Assembly (NCBI RefSeq): GCF_910592395.1
Contig: NC_088311.1
Location: 12,216,501-12,280,500 of the forward strand
Length of the DNA: 64,000 nt
Direction of reading: 5' to 3'
DNA from: Lineus longissimus
Lineage: Eukaryota; Nemertea; Pilidiophora; Heteronemertea; Lineidae
Each line of letters starts with the position of its first letter. Within the stretch, counting starts at the first letter, position 1. Both the position numbers and the translations under genes were made by a program. This document shows, piece by piece, positions 34,721 to 46,507 of this stretch. The notes beneath the pieces were generated by a model that worked only from the letters and a program-made list of their open reading frames with translations, made no database searches and had not been told where the DNA came from.

Positions 34721-37700
34721 TATACAAAGTTTACATAAAACAAGATTTGTATGTTTATTTAGGAGGAGTACAAAAGTTGTATATAAAATGCCGACTTCAT
34801 AATGATTTATAGGACACAAAATTTGACATGACAGCATTTTATAAAATATGAATAATCTATAATGAGAATAGTTTTGTAGCACCAATGATTTGAAAATACT
34901 GAATTTATTTATTGCATGAATAGAACACAAAAAACAGGATGATTACATGATTGTCACATGCGTGAAATATATTGTCATGGATGGGCATTGGGAACAAAAA
35001 GAATTGCTGTTATCAGCTGCATTGGTAGCGATTGCTTTAGCTGATTTTCAGAAACTGACAGGAATGAGAATGTTGATATAGTGTTGAAAAAATATTTTTA
35101 TAACATACATTGCATTCAAATAACACTAAGAAGTAGACGAGTACTAATTTCGCACACTTGAAAATATATGGACATTGACTGTCACTGGTAGTGGTAGTAG
35201 AGTAATTACATGCCACCAGCAGCACTAATTCAGACAGTTTTCGCTGTGCTTCAGTAACTGACTGGAATGACTAAGTTTGATTGTGCTGAAATGATACATA
35301 ATAACGTACATTGCATAAACAAAATGATTACAAGATTTGTACTGTCTTGAAATATATGGACAGGGACAGTCACTGGAAGTTTGACATGCCATCAGTTGCA
35401 CTGCTCCCGACAGTTTTCACTGTGCTTCAGTAACTGACTGGAATGACTAAGTTTGATTGTTCTGTATTTGCCTCCATTTGGATTTTGTGAACAAAAGTTA
35501 CTAACCTTGTGTAATTGAAGTGTCGAATTCGCCTTGGTCGAAATGATAATACAGTAAATAAATCTATTGAATGTTGCTGAAAAGAAAACATTTACTACGT
35601 CAGAAGCCATGTACATGATAACACCACCACCACCATTATCAATATCATCACAAGTCAACTGGGGAATATGTGTGATATTTGTTCAAAACTTGCGTATATG
35701 GTATTTGCAGGTCTATTGTATTGTAACATATTTTTCACTTTCAAAATTAACTTTTTTACTAGAAATTATGAATCAATACTAACCGTAAGAAGCGTATGAA
35801 ATTACAGAAGGCCTTCGTCGAAAAAATGTAATGTACTTGTACTCATTCGTGTCATTAAACCTGAAAGCAGCACAGCATAACAGTGAAATTACCGTGACAT
35901 CAATGGATGTCAAACTAACGTAGTGACGTAAATTTGAATTCGAAGTGCACAATTTCACAATTAAGGTTTTGAACACATTGAGAACTGAAAAACTTCATAC
36001 AAATGCTTTCACACCAATGATATGATTGTGGCGCTCCTGATGAGGTATCGCCCTCTGCTAAGCAGCTTTGGTCGTAATTAGGGTAAATGTTTTTTTCAAG
36101 TGATATGAGCGATGCAATACCTTAGTTACCACCAGCGCCACGTAGCAGTCAATGAAGTTGTGCTGGTACCCCATTAACGTCATGCTTCAAATTTGAAGAA
36201 ATTAATATTACCTTCATCAAGTACGTAATATTACACCAGGCCTTTGTCGAAAATGTAGATCTCGAAGTCTAACTGTAATGAAAGAAAACATCAATGTGAC
36301 AATATGGTCTACTATTTATGAGGGGGAGAACGGGTATTTTCGGGACACTGGGATGGGCCGAAAATAACTGTTGGGATTCGGGATAGACACCCTTATTTTA
36401 GCGGGATTCGAGACAAGCCGTGTTTTGCGTCACGATTCGGCTAAAATTGCATATTGGGAAACGGGATAAGCCTTTTTTCCTAACGGGACGTCGAGACAGT
36501 TACCCCCCCCCCCCTCCCCGTTCCCACCCCCCTTACATGTAGAATTGATTGTATTGTAGGCCTATTGTTACTCACAATCTATTTTTTTGTAATTGATACT
36601 GGTAGTATCAATGTGAAATATGCCACACGTTGGGAGCATGCAAGGCCTAGTACAATACACCATCATCACAATCAAATATTTCAATAATACACTGTCAACG
36701 AGAGTGAATGTTCAACCATCAATCACGTGCATTGTAGTGTAGCCTACGAGCACATGGCTGAGCCAATCCATCGCCCATACACTACTTTACAAAAATCGAC
36801 ACCTACTGAAACTTTCACTAATTATTCTCGGAAATGTACTTCATCGTTACATCAATAAATGCACATTCGAATTTCAAAACTACCACTTATTTTTGCCGTG
36901 AAACTGACCTGAGTTATCGAAACACCGTCACTACGAAAAGAGGAAGAAGCAGGTCCGCATTTATCGAAATATTGCTAAATATAATTGTCAAAATGTCCAC
37001 CAAATTACCAATTAAATCACAATAAACTTATCAAATGTTCACTCATGCCTTTGGGTGAAAAAATACAGATTTTTCAATCATTCTCAATTTTACAAATCAC
37101 CAATCACAAAAAGAAATAATGATGCAATTACCCAAAATAGATGAGATTTGACAACTGGTATAATTCCGCCATCTTGGATATCGGCATCGTCACCACCACT
37201 TCAAATTCTAAAGTCTTATTCAGGCCTAATATGTGTCACCTGCTGTGGTAAAATGGCTTGTTTTATCAATAAATAACAAAATATGATCTTTGTAAATAAA
37301 ATCGGAGATCTTCTGGTGTGTTTTTATGTGAATTTATTACGAACTATCAATGCAGCGCAGGGCAGCCATCGTGTTCTCATGCGTAGTGGCGATGCGATAG
37401 CCATCCGCGGCACTGCTTTTCAAGATGGTGGCAATTGCTTGTAGAGGCGTTGTAAGGAAAATTGAGAACAGGCCCCTAATGAATGAACTCTCAACGATAT
37501 CGATATATTTTCGTAATTCCAGCACAACTGTTCAACAATGAACGTCCACCGACAATCCCACTTAACGAATATTAATATCAATTCATATCATGTATCTTAA
37601 AACGCTTTTATTTCATTTTAAAAAGAGTTATCGAGTTAACGATGACCTCCTACCGTACCCTCGAAATAAACAGCCAAAATGACCACAAAAATACCTTTTT

Positions 37701-37864
37701 AGAAAAAAACAGCGATTTTTACGAAATAAAGGTCATCAGAGACGAAACTAGACACTAATTTAGCTAGGTATGCACAGTAATAGTACCTGAAGTGATCGAT
37801 TTCAAGGAGAAAATACACTGAAAACAACTTTTCAGGAACAGAAATAAGATCACATTGTGAATAA

Positions 37865-38356
37865 CAAAGAGCAAGCGCTGGCCACTGTACATATTTTGTC
37901 CATCCTGGCATAACTGTTTATTGATACCCTGACTGCATGTTCCGGTAGGCCACTCTGCAGAATTTGCCTTATCACTCAGGTCAGTGTTTCTCGAATAGAA
38001 CTAAAATAGAACAGGTTAATCATTAATCTCCCTGCTAATACCCTGCACCATGGACCAGGTTGTATAGCACTACATACGTGCTGGAAGCTAATACTGATGT
38101 GGCAGGGAGAATATGCGTGAAGTTTGTGTATGCTCTTGAGAATGAGCGGAGCTCTCCAGTCGACGTGCTCTCTGAAAAGTTGTTATTTATTCCAAAACCA
38201 CCAAGATATTCGACGTATGACACCCTCAGTGACACTCTTACTTATGATCCACACCTACAAAACCAAAAGTTGCAAGAATTCGACGCATTTTCGAGGCCCA
38301 ATTTTGAAACAAAAATCGCCTCCTATTCAGCGGCCACAACGCGCATTATAGTATAG
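37865..38356 (+). repeat. split repeat B1
   Basis: 492 bp starting CAAAGAGCAAGCGCTGGCC, matched by 41532-42042. A 98-codon open frame inside is not conserved as protein between the copies: most differences change amino acids. Confidence 0.85.
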
Positions 38357-38596
38357 ACTAGCATATACCCATGGAGCGGGCAAAGTTGAAAAATGGAATA
38401 TACATTAGTTAAATGGGCACGATGATTGAGCTACATTAAAGATCTAACGTTACTGAAGTTTTAATGAACTGCATTTAGGGACTTATTGCTGCTATCTACA
38501 TGCAACCCCCAATAGACTGATTGGAGTACGCTATTTTGCACAATGCATTGAGACAAGTGACAGCAGGTCCTGTTCCAAATAAGGCCCTCACATATT
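38357..38596 (+). repeat. split repeat A2, left part
   Basis: Copy of A1 up to CTCACATATT, where the LINE inserted. A2 continues at 41413 with ATATTAGGCATATCACC. A1 shows the uninterrupted sequence at about 32285-32300. Confidence 0.85.
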
Positions 38597-38626
38597 TATT
38601 TATTTATTTATTTATTCGTACACTTA

Positions 38627-39387
38627 TGCCGTGGTCACACTGGGGTTTTAACACGAATTGAATTCGAATTAAAACGTTGATACGTATTGGGGCGTCACAC
38701 TCAATTCGGTTCATACCGATCTCAATCCGCTTTAACCAACACGGTTCTTAAACCGAATTGAATGCGAATCAGCTAATCCGAATCAACGAAACCGTATTGA
38801 GATTTCAAGTGTGACGCGCTTGATACGAATTAAGAATTTCGATCGCACTGTGCATGCGCCCGGCGCACTTCCTCTTCCGTTAATTCTCCGCGCCAAACTT
38901 CTATCAATTCAATTGATTGTGCTAGTCTTGTAGGATGTGCTGAAGTGAATGCCTGGTAAATGGTAGAGTTATGATCTACCAAACACAATATGAAGATGTT
39001 TTTAGAATAATTTTTTCATGCAATTTTGAATAGATTTTTTTTTGTACGGAGTAAAGTTGATCTTATCAGAGGTTTGATTGTTTGTTACGCCACAGAGACC
39101 AAAGATTGAATGGTGAATGGCCTAGGAATGTATGCTGAATGAAACTGTTCTTGTATTTTTTTATGTATGTATGTACATGTACTAGAATTTGCTTCTTGCA
39201 GTATCTGCAGATTGAAATTGAATGCTTGATGTTAGTATACGCATTGAGTGTAGCGCGTTTTAAACCGATTTGAATGCGTATTCGGGTCAGTGTGACGCGA
39301 CCGTTCTGAAACTGGATTAACCAATTCGTATTCCGGAGAGCGCTCTACGGAATTCGGTTTCAATTCGCATCCAGTGTGAACACACCA
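38627..39387. mobile_element. Harbinger-type MITE in LINE 3' UTR, 761 bp
   Basis: Inverted ends TGCCGTGGTCACACTGG (38627) and, inversely, TGGTGTGTTCACACTGG (39387) are flanked by TTA on both sides (38624-38626, 39388-39390). The interior is rich in GAATTCGAAT-type sequence, with no ORF. Confidence 0.7.
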
Positions 39388-39511
39388 TTAAAGAGTACAC
39401 TTTAACACTGGTGGAAGAAGTTTCGTGCAGCGTGCTTATTTACATGTTGTTGTTATGTGAAACACAATAGGATAGGATGGGTGCAAAGATTATTAGTATC
39501 ATGACCATTAT

Positions 39512-41412
39512 CTATGAGCAGGCCAGCCAGGTTATCACATCTGACATTTCGTTTCGTTGGAATATACTATAGTCTTTCCTGTCCCTCATCATTAACACCT
39601 CTTTAAATATTTTAGCTGTGTCATTAGTTTGGACCATATACAGCTGCCTTATCTCGCCTATCTTTGGTAGGTTATGCTTATTGATATCGAGTTGTCCACA
39701 AATCATATTTATGTTTCTCCCCACATTGGACCGGCTTCCATTAATTGCAAGTGTTGCACAAGTTCTTACAAGTTCATTCTCACTATTCAGACATGTTATC
39801 ATGAATTTCAATGATCTAGAAAACAACTGTTTTTCTGGGACCACGTCACCACATATCATTGGAAGCAGGTCGGAGTGTGTCCTATTCGGAATGCTGAATA
39901 ATTTTCGGATGCATTTTCTCCACGTGATTGAGACTTTTTTCAGAAACCTGGCGGAAAGGTCCCATAAAACGCAACCGTATAAACTCATAACATAGGTTTT
40001 GAACAACCGGTACTTGACCTCCACATCACAATGCCCAAAGGAACTAATCAATGCATTTGTTTTAGCGCACATATTAGAAATAGCCTCATTAATCACTATA
40101 TGATCTACGTTTGGACCGATAATGTGTCCTAGGTGGTTAGCCCTATCTTCAGCCTCAAGTCGGCTGTTGCGCCATTGTATAAACATATCAAGTCTTTCTG
40201 TACTAAAGAATAAAAAATGAGTTTTAATCACATTGAATAGGAGTCTATATTCTTCCGAGAAATCGTCGCATATCCTCAGCATTTTGCTAAGACCATGTCG
40301 TGTTGGACACATCAGCACAACGTCATCTGCGTACGCTAGGGCACCCAGAAACAATTGACCTATATAACATCCAAATCCAGATTTCTTTAAGTTTTGTAAC
40401 ATTTCTTCCGTGTATATACTGAAAAGAATGGGTGATAAAACCCCGCCTTGTTTGATACCATTCTTCACATTTACATTTCTACTTAGTGCATCGCGCCATC
40501 GAATTTGTACATGCTGACATGTATACAATGTAGCCAGAAATTTTCCAATTAAGGGACAGCATCCTTTTTTTATAAGAAGTTTAAACAACCGGACGTATTC
40601 CACCCTATCGAATGCGCGGCTAGCATCCAGAAGTGTCACGCAAACATTTGTGCCCTGTGCTAGATAATACTCTACTGCCTCTTTTAGAACAAATGTACAT
40701 TGAGTAGTCGAACTTTTTCTTTTGAACCCAAACTGAAGGTCCGATGAGCAAAACACTTCTTGATTTTTGTCCATCAGTATATGGTCTAACACTTTGCACA
40801 GGACGCTGCTTAACGCTATTCCTCGATAATTGTCCGATTTATTCAGGGATTTACGTTTGTCCTTTGGGATAGGTATTATAATAGCCCTTTTGAATGATTC
40901 TGGCACGTAAGAATGAGTTAACATGAGAGTAAATAAGATCGCAAGCTGGCCGTCGAGTTCATCTGTACCGTTTATGAGATGGTCACTGTAAAGCGTCTGT
41001 ACACCATCGTGTTTACCTTTTTTTAACTTTCTTATGGCCGTGCGCACATCCTTGGCTGAAATTGCGTGCTGACTACAACTACATCTTTCGTGTTTACAAC
41101 ATTGCTCAATACCCTCGTCTAGATCACTAATGATCCTTCTCATCTCTCTTTCATTGTAAACGACTGATGAATACAATTCTGAGTATTTATCCGCGAACCT
41201 TTCTGCTATGGATCTCGCGTCCATCGCATCGTCAATTCTCACCGCAAAGCTTTTCTTCTTCCGTTTGCCTTGATTAATCATTTTCCAGAAGTCTTTGTCG
41301 TTTTTTGCTATGTATGCCATAGCGATTCTGTTACTGTCTAAAGTCTTATTTTCCTGTTTTGCCTTTTTTATAGCATGGTGATACCGTGTCCTTGTGGTTT
41401 TACGAATTTCGA
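39512..41412 (-). CDS. LINE reverse transcriptase, long uninterrupted frame
   Basis: The frame is open for about 630 codons from the 5' truncation to the stop at 39512. RT blocks: SDNYRGIALSSVLCKVLDHI, TLLDASRAFDRVEY, GIKQGGVLSPILFSIYTEEM, catalytic ALAYADDVVLMCPT, then the thumb (FNVIKTHFLFFST, NHLGHIIG) and a Cys-containing C-terminal region. It differs clearly from the LINE in gag and belongs to another clade, which I do not assign. The apparent start Met lies in host sequence and is not real; the natural N-terminus and endonuclease are lost by truncation. The clean frame indicates recent insertion. Confidence 0.9.
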
Positions 41413-41530
41413 ATATTAGGCATATCACCTACCCACTCCCGTACCCAATGCCACTGTCGGACCAAAGCCAGGCACATGGAGAGATGCAGAACGCAATTCA
41501 AACTGACAACATCAGTCAGTAAAGAATAAA
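41413..41530 (+). repeat. split repeat A2, right part
   Basis: Continues A2 after the LINE and ends AGTAAAGAATAAA at 41530, then joins B2 after one base. Confidence 0.85.
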
Positions 41531-41531
41531 T

Positions 41532-42042
41532 CAAAGAGCAAGCGCTGGCCACTGTACATATTTTGTCCATCCTGGCATAACTGTTTATTGATGCCCACCG
41601 CATGTTCCGGCAGGCCACTCTGCAGAATTTGCCTTATCACTCAGGTCAGTGTTTCTCGAATAGAACTAAAATAGAAAAGGCTAATTATTAATCTCCCTGC
41701 TAAAATCATTAATCTCCCTGCTAATACCCTGCACCATGGACCAGGTCGTATAGCACTACATACGTGCTGGAAGCTAATACTGATGTGGCAGGGAGAATAT
41801 GCGTGAAGTTTGTGTATGCTTTTGAGAATGAGCGGAGCTCTCCAGTCGACGTGCTCTCTGAAAAGTTGTTATTTATTCTAAAACCACGAAGATATTCGAC
41901 GTATGACACCCTCAGTGACACTCTTACGTATGATCCAGACCTACGAAGCCAAAGGTTGCAAGAATTCGACGCATTTCCAAGGCCCAATTTTGAAACAAAA
42001 ATTACCTCCTAAATAGCGGCCACAACGCGCATTATAGTATAG
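41532..42042 (+). repeat. split repeat B2
   Basis: 511 bp copy of B1 with a 21-bp local duplication (CATTAATCTCCCTGC twice, near 41690-41725). It ends TATAGTATAG at 42042, directly followed by gypsy pol ATTACC. Confidence 0.85.
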
Positions 42043-43152
42043 ATTACCGACACTGCGGAACTGGGGCACTTGCCAAATCTGAATACACAATCAGTTGGTT
42101 TATCGCAGGTCCTTGGGAGTAAAACTAAACTGATCACTGTGGGTGCAAACAACGACCTACCCGACGAAACCAACATCCAAGAGATTAAGGACCCTCCGAA
42201 GGACGGTCCTGGGGTCAAAGCGCAGTATAGTATGGTTTCAAAAGAGAGTTCACAAACAGATCAGCTTGAAGAAACGGTTGCACTAGGGGGAATGTCAGAC
42301 TCTAGTACACTGAAGTTAAGTTCAATGGTAAAAGATGACGCTGTTCTAAATGGTTCGATTACAGGGGATAATGGTTTGGTGGAACTAAAAATGCCAACTC
42401 AAAAGGACGAGTTACAGAAAGCCGTGACGTTAGAAGAGGAAAAGTCTCAAACTGTTTCTAGTACTAGTTCATCGGAAATAAAAGCGCGGGTGGTGGAAAA
42501 TGCACTTGACTCGGGGGGTAATGCTCTGTCTGAGGAAGATTTCCAGGTACTTCCAACTGCACCGGAATGTGATTGGGATCTTGCTAGTGGCAACCCTCCT
42601 GTTTTAGCTTCGGTAACCTCATTGATTCAAGCCCAGGTTGGATCAAAATCTCATTTAGCATTGGTTGACAGTGGCGCTGCCATCAGCATAATTAGTGAAA
42701 CTGTTATACAATCTGATCCAACCTTACAACGGTTACCAGTGACTAAAGGGCTGTTCTCCCAAGCAGCGGCAGTAAATGGTACTTCCCTAAAACTAAAAGG
42801 GTTGATTAACATTCCGCTGTTAGTAGGCCGAACCCGCATCGAGGTACCTTTTTACATTTTGCCAAGTCAGTTAGCTACGCAACAGATTATCTTAGGCCGA
42901 AATTTTCTGAATGGGTTCCAGGTTACTTTAGATTTTGGAAATGCCACCTTAAGAATGCCAAACGAACCAGCTGTTCCATTCATAGGCAGTATATCTTTGG
43001 ATAATTCCACAACTATCTTGTTAGATTAGTCATATACTCTAGCTCCGAGGTCAGATACGGTTATCTTTGTCCCACTTAGTCACGATAAGCCAGAGGGCTA
43101 TGAAGGTGTATTGCAGGAAAAACCAAACTTATTTAGCAGTTCTCACATCTAT
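42043..43152 (+). pseudogene. pol: gypsy pol: second retropepsin-like domain
   Basis: It continues the pol frame from 32033. After an acidic linker it shows LALVDSGAAISII (catalytic DSG at 42667-42675) and, about 75 residues on, QQIILGRNFLNGFQVTLDF (42880-42936), the usual retropepsin pair. The spacing to RT is normal for Ty3/gypsy, so this is probably the main protease. An in-frame TAG at 43027-43029 interrupts, and the frame then stays open to 43152, where a TIR element enters between CTAT and ATACC. The presence of another DTG/ILG pair upstream is unusual. Confidence 0.88.
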
Positions 43153-43918
43153 CATGGAGGTATTGAGGTATTATTAAGAAGGAGAGAGAACGGAGCCCGC
43201 TTCAAAGGATACAATCATCCTTCCGATGTTTGGACAACAATAGATATGTGTATTCGAAACCCCTCGCGTTAATGCCTTCCAATACCCCGGCCGGCCGAGC
43301 GCGTTATGTCGGAAAGTATCGGAAACTGCCGAGCTAGTTTCCGAGTCGCGATCGGCAACTTCCGTGACTAATCGGCCATAGAAAGTAGCTAGAGAGAGGG
43401 GTGTGGCCATACTGCTTTTCCAGAAAACGGTGATCTTCAGAAACAAAATTCTAAATGTTCGCATCAGTTCGCATGCATTTGACAATATGTATACAATCAT
43501 TCAAACCTTCATCTATTTATTGGTCAAAATCGTTCTTTCTAGAAAGTTTTAGAAACACTTAAAATCTTAATTTGAAAGTAAGTATAGTACTGACCTTAAA
43601 TCTACTGTGCGTCTGGAATCTATCAACCGATTTTTGCGATATTGGTCTCTTTTTTTCGAGAATTCTGTCGCGAATTCGAAGAACTCGCGGCCATAACTAA
43701 ATCAACAACAACAAAGCGCGAAACACGAGAATAAAACTTTCGACTACGGGTCGAATGTTATAGAGGGCGCTGCAGTTCGGTTCGCTGTCGGAAGGGATGA
43801 TCGTACTCAAAGAGCGCTGCCGCGAGGAATGTGTATTGGAGAACAATGGGGCAAACAATGCAAGCCGGGGATTAGTAGGGGATTAATTCTGAGGTCTTAG
43901 GCCGTTCTCTCGGTTTAT

Positions 43919-44091
43919 GCCTGTTTCGCCTATTCCTGTTTCGCCTACAAAATTCCTGTTTCGCCTATTCCTGATTCGCCTATTCCTGTTCCGCCTATTC
44001 CTGTTCCGCCTATTCCTTTTTCGCCTATTTCCTGTTTGGCCTATTTCCTGTTTGGCCTATTTCCTGTTTCGCCTATTCCTGTTTCGCCTAC
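43919..44091 (+). repeat. minisatellite TTCCTGTTTCGCCTA, 11 units
   Basis: Eleven imperfect 15-16 bp units; the same unit occurs inverted at 44692-44850, so the two arrays can pair over about 160 bases. The open frame across it (repeated LFRLF) is an artefact of the repeat. Confidence 0.85.
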
Positions 44092-44691
44092 TTTCCAGTA
44101 CCCCTACAATAAATCGACTCTCCCACGGGGAACCTTAGGGATGCATGTCCATTTTATGGGGAAAATGTGAGGGGACAATTGGATGATGTTAACGATGTGA
44201 TGACAATTTGACTAATCAAATGCCATCAACTTTGTTAACAAACCATGCCATGACCGTTTTGAAAGAGTCACCTTGAAAGCGGGGACAGTCCGGGACTTAT
44301 TTGACCATAGGACCATAGGACAATACTGACACACAGTAAAAACTAATAGATTAAGTAGAGTAATTCATGAGTTTTTGATACAAATACATAATATTGTACA
44401 TTCTCATAATTATTTGATCAAAATCAGCTGTAAAACCCATGTCATAATATACATGTAGGTACAGCACATATAAAGTCAAACAAGGTGGAAAATACATATC
44501 ATGATAATATTATGTCAGACAAGGTAACTGATGGCATCAACGTAACTCATTATGTCTCTCCATTGACGTATTGTTCTTTGAGGCGTAACATGCGTTCGTC
44601 AATGCGTACATATGTGGCTCTCCTCGGGTTTGGTCGGTCAGTAAGGGACGGTTCATATTCCTACGTCTGTGGGGAGGTTAGCAATACATTT

Positions 44692-44850
44692 GAATAGGCG
44701 AAACAGGAATAGGCTAAACAGGAATTAGGCGAAACAGGAATAGGCGAAACAGGAATTAAGCGAAACAGGAATAGGCGAAACAGGAATTAGGCGAAACAGG
44801 AATTAGGCGAAACAGGAATAGGCGAAACAGGAATAGGCGAAACAGGAATA
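44692..44850 (+). repeat. minisatellite TAGGCGAAACAGGAAT, 10 units
   Basis: Ten units in inverse orientation to the 43.9 kb array, directly next to the right terminal inverted repeat. Not a CRISPR array: there are no unique spacers. Confidence 0.85.
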
Positions 44851-44900
44851 CACCGTTCTCTCTCCTTCTTAATAATACCTCAATACCTCCATGCATCTAT

Positions 44901-46382
44901 ATACCAAACAGCGTAGTAAAGGTCACTGATGACCGCTTGCCGTTAAAACATATCAATGTCCTATCGCAACCAATACATTTGCGGGCAGGCACTGAGGTGG
45001 CCATTTTGTCGCCATTGCCGGCCGTAGCTTCAGTGGATTTAATAATGGAGGAAGACGACTTGTTAAATGCGACTGATTCTTTTCATCCTTTTCAACAACC
45101 AGAAGCACCGACTCAAAAGCCTAAAGCGATTGATCTAATTGACTTATCAAAATCTGAGGTGACGGAAGACCAAAAGAAACAATTACATGAATTCCTAACC
45201 GCTAATCAAGATTTATTTGCCGTGGACTTGTCGGACTTAGGCCTCTGCACAAAAGGGTTAGTAGACTTGGGATTTAAGGGAACGGAACCAGTTATTTCCA
45301 AGCCTTATCAGTTATCACCGAAACGTCGTCAGATTTTAGAACAAGAAGTCGACAAACTTGTAAAAGCAGGCCTCCTCCATCCAACTAACTCAGAATTTGG
45401 TTCGCCTATGATCCTGGTAGCCAAACCCGATGGGACTTATAGGGTCGTATGTGATTTTAGAGAGTTAAACAAAAAATTACCCTTCCTACGATTCCCCCTC
45501 CCCATCGCCTCGCATTTAACGCAGTTAGGTATTGCGGGAAATCCCAAGTACTTCACAACGCTAGATTTGAAAGCGGGCTACCATCAACTCGGGCTTACGC
45601 CCAGAAGCTCAGACGTTGCGACGGCAATTTGTCCGTTTGGTCAATTTTCGTATAGTAGGTTGCCTTTTGGCATCAAATCGGCTCCTCACCAATTTCAGAA
45701 AGTAATGTCCTTAGTCTTATCAGGTCTTTCCAGTTTTGCAAATGCTTATCTGGATGACAGTTTAATTCACTCTGCGACGTTTGACGAGCATATGGCTCAT
45801 TTGGACCGTGTCTTTCAAAGGTTTCGTGAGGCTAATCTCAAGATGCACCCAGTTAAGTGCGTATTCGCCAAGGGGTCAGTTAAATTCCTAGGTAAGATAC
45901 TATCTGCCGATGGCACCAAACCAAATCCGCAAAACGTAGAGAAAATTCTCAACTTTGCAAAGCCTAAAACGGTAAAAGATATCAAACGCTTCCTGGGAGC
46001 TGCGTCGTTCTATAGGTCATACATTAAAGACTTTTCTCAAATTGCATACCCTATGACGGAACTATTGCGTAAGGATGTGGAGTTTGTTTGGGATGAGCGC
46101 TGTGAGCGGGCCTTCGAGACGTTGAAAACAGCTTTAACCACTGAGCCTATTCTATTGAATCACCCGGACGAGTCGTTGCCTTTCCTGCTTATCTCCGACA
46201 GCAGTGATTTTGCCATTGGGGCCGTTCTCTATCAGGTCAAAGAAAACAAACGACACCCGTTGGGCTATTATAGTCAAACTCTTACTAAAAAACTCAGTCA
46301 CATTGGTGTATTACAGAAAAGGAAATGTTTGCGTTGGTACAGGGACTTCGCCATTTCAAAATGTTCCTGGCAGGAACTCATT
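44901..46382 (+). pseudogene. pol: gypsy reverse transcriptase and N-terminal RNase H
   Basis: Continues the pol frame. RT blocks: YRVVCDFRELNKK, FTTLDLKAGYHQLGL, QFSYSRLPFGIKSAPHQFQK, the catalytic AYLDDSLIHS (YLDD at 45746-45757) and VKFLGKILSADG, then the RT-RH linker FLGAASFYRSYIKDF. RNase H begins FLLISDSSDFAIGAVLYQ with its first Asp. A single-base frameshift lies near 46315; past it the other frame carries the expected RNase H helix. The domain is then cut at 46382 by a palindrome-capped repeat. Its product would copy element RNA into DNA. Confidence 0.92.
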
Positions 46383-46436
46383 TTTAGCTCACCTCTTAGC
46401 AGAGGTGAGCTTATCCCATACCGTGGCGTCCGTCGT

Positions 46437-46507
<71 letters not shown>

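Larger units (their letters stand above)
32406..37864. other. interior of split-repeat element: non-coding, with smaller repeats
   Basis: No ORF over about 90 codons and no RT or recombinase motif. Contents include two related blocks of about 290 bp (32570-32850 and 33655-33930, both with ACAGTGGA.CCT and GGTCCCAAATTGGTTGTTTC), a long foldback (33380-33544), a mariner-type MITE (34531-34720), and a pair of imperfect direct repeats of about 190 bp around 35200-35460 (GCTTCAGTAACTGACTGGAA). A C-run lies near 36505. 35500-37860 holds nothing else recognised. Confidence 0.6.
38597..41412 (-). mobile_element. 5'-truncated LINE inside split repeat A2
   Basis: A minus-strand non-LTR element with a 3' tail of (TAAA)n type (seen as TTTATTTATTTA at 38594-38617) and a 5-bp ATATT duplication (38592-38596, 41413-41417). 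It starts in the region upstream of RT, so no endonuclease. Its 3' untranslated region is opened by a Harbinger-type MITE. Confidence 0.88.
32034..42042 (+). mobile_element. 10 kb element with split direct repeats (PAT/Ngaro-like arrangement)
   Basis: Order is A1 (32034-32405), interior (32406-37864), B1 (37865-38356), A2 (38357-38596 plus 41413-41530, opened by a LINE), B2 (41532-42042). A begins ACTAGCATATACCCATGG; B ends CGCATTATAGTATAG. B1 joins A2 with no extra base. The host reading frame is restored when exactly 32034-42042 is removed, so there is no target duplication. This A-X-B-A-B layout without duplication is that of tyrosine-recombinase retroelements of the PAT/Ngaro group. A tandem of a full and an internally deleted copy is the alternative. 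No recombinase or RT belonging to it is visible, so it would be non-autonomous or gutted. Confidence 0.7.
43153..44893. mobile_element. TIR DNA element, 1741 bp, 7-bp target duplication
   Basis: Terminal inverted repeats of about 40 bp begin CATGGAGGTATTGAGGTATT. CATCTAT flanks it at 43146-43152 and 44894-44900, and removing the element plus one duplicate restores the pol frame exactly. There is no transposase. Inside are two opposed minisatellites (43919-44091 and 44692-44850). I cannot assign a superfamily; 7 bp fits few (Dada- or P-like sizes). Confidence 0.85.

Noticed and set aside
38060-38356. 98-codon frame in repeat B1
   Set aside because: The B2 copy differs mostly at amino-acid-changing positions and ends differently, so it is unlikely to be coding.
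43917-44138. Frame with repeated LFRLF
   Set aside because: Produced by the TTCCTGTTTCGCCTA minisatellite.
44692-44850. CRISPR-like array of short regular repeats
   Set aside because: Units are contiguous with no unique spacers and sit in a eukaryotic transposon.
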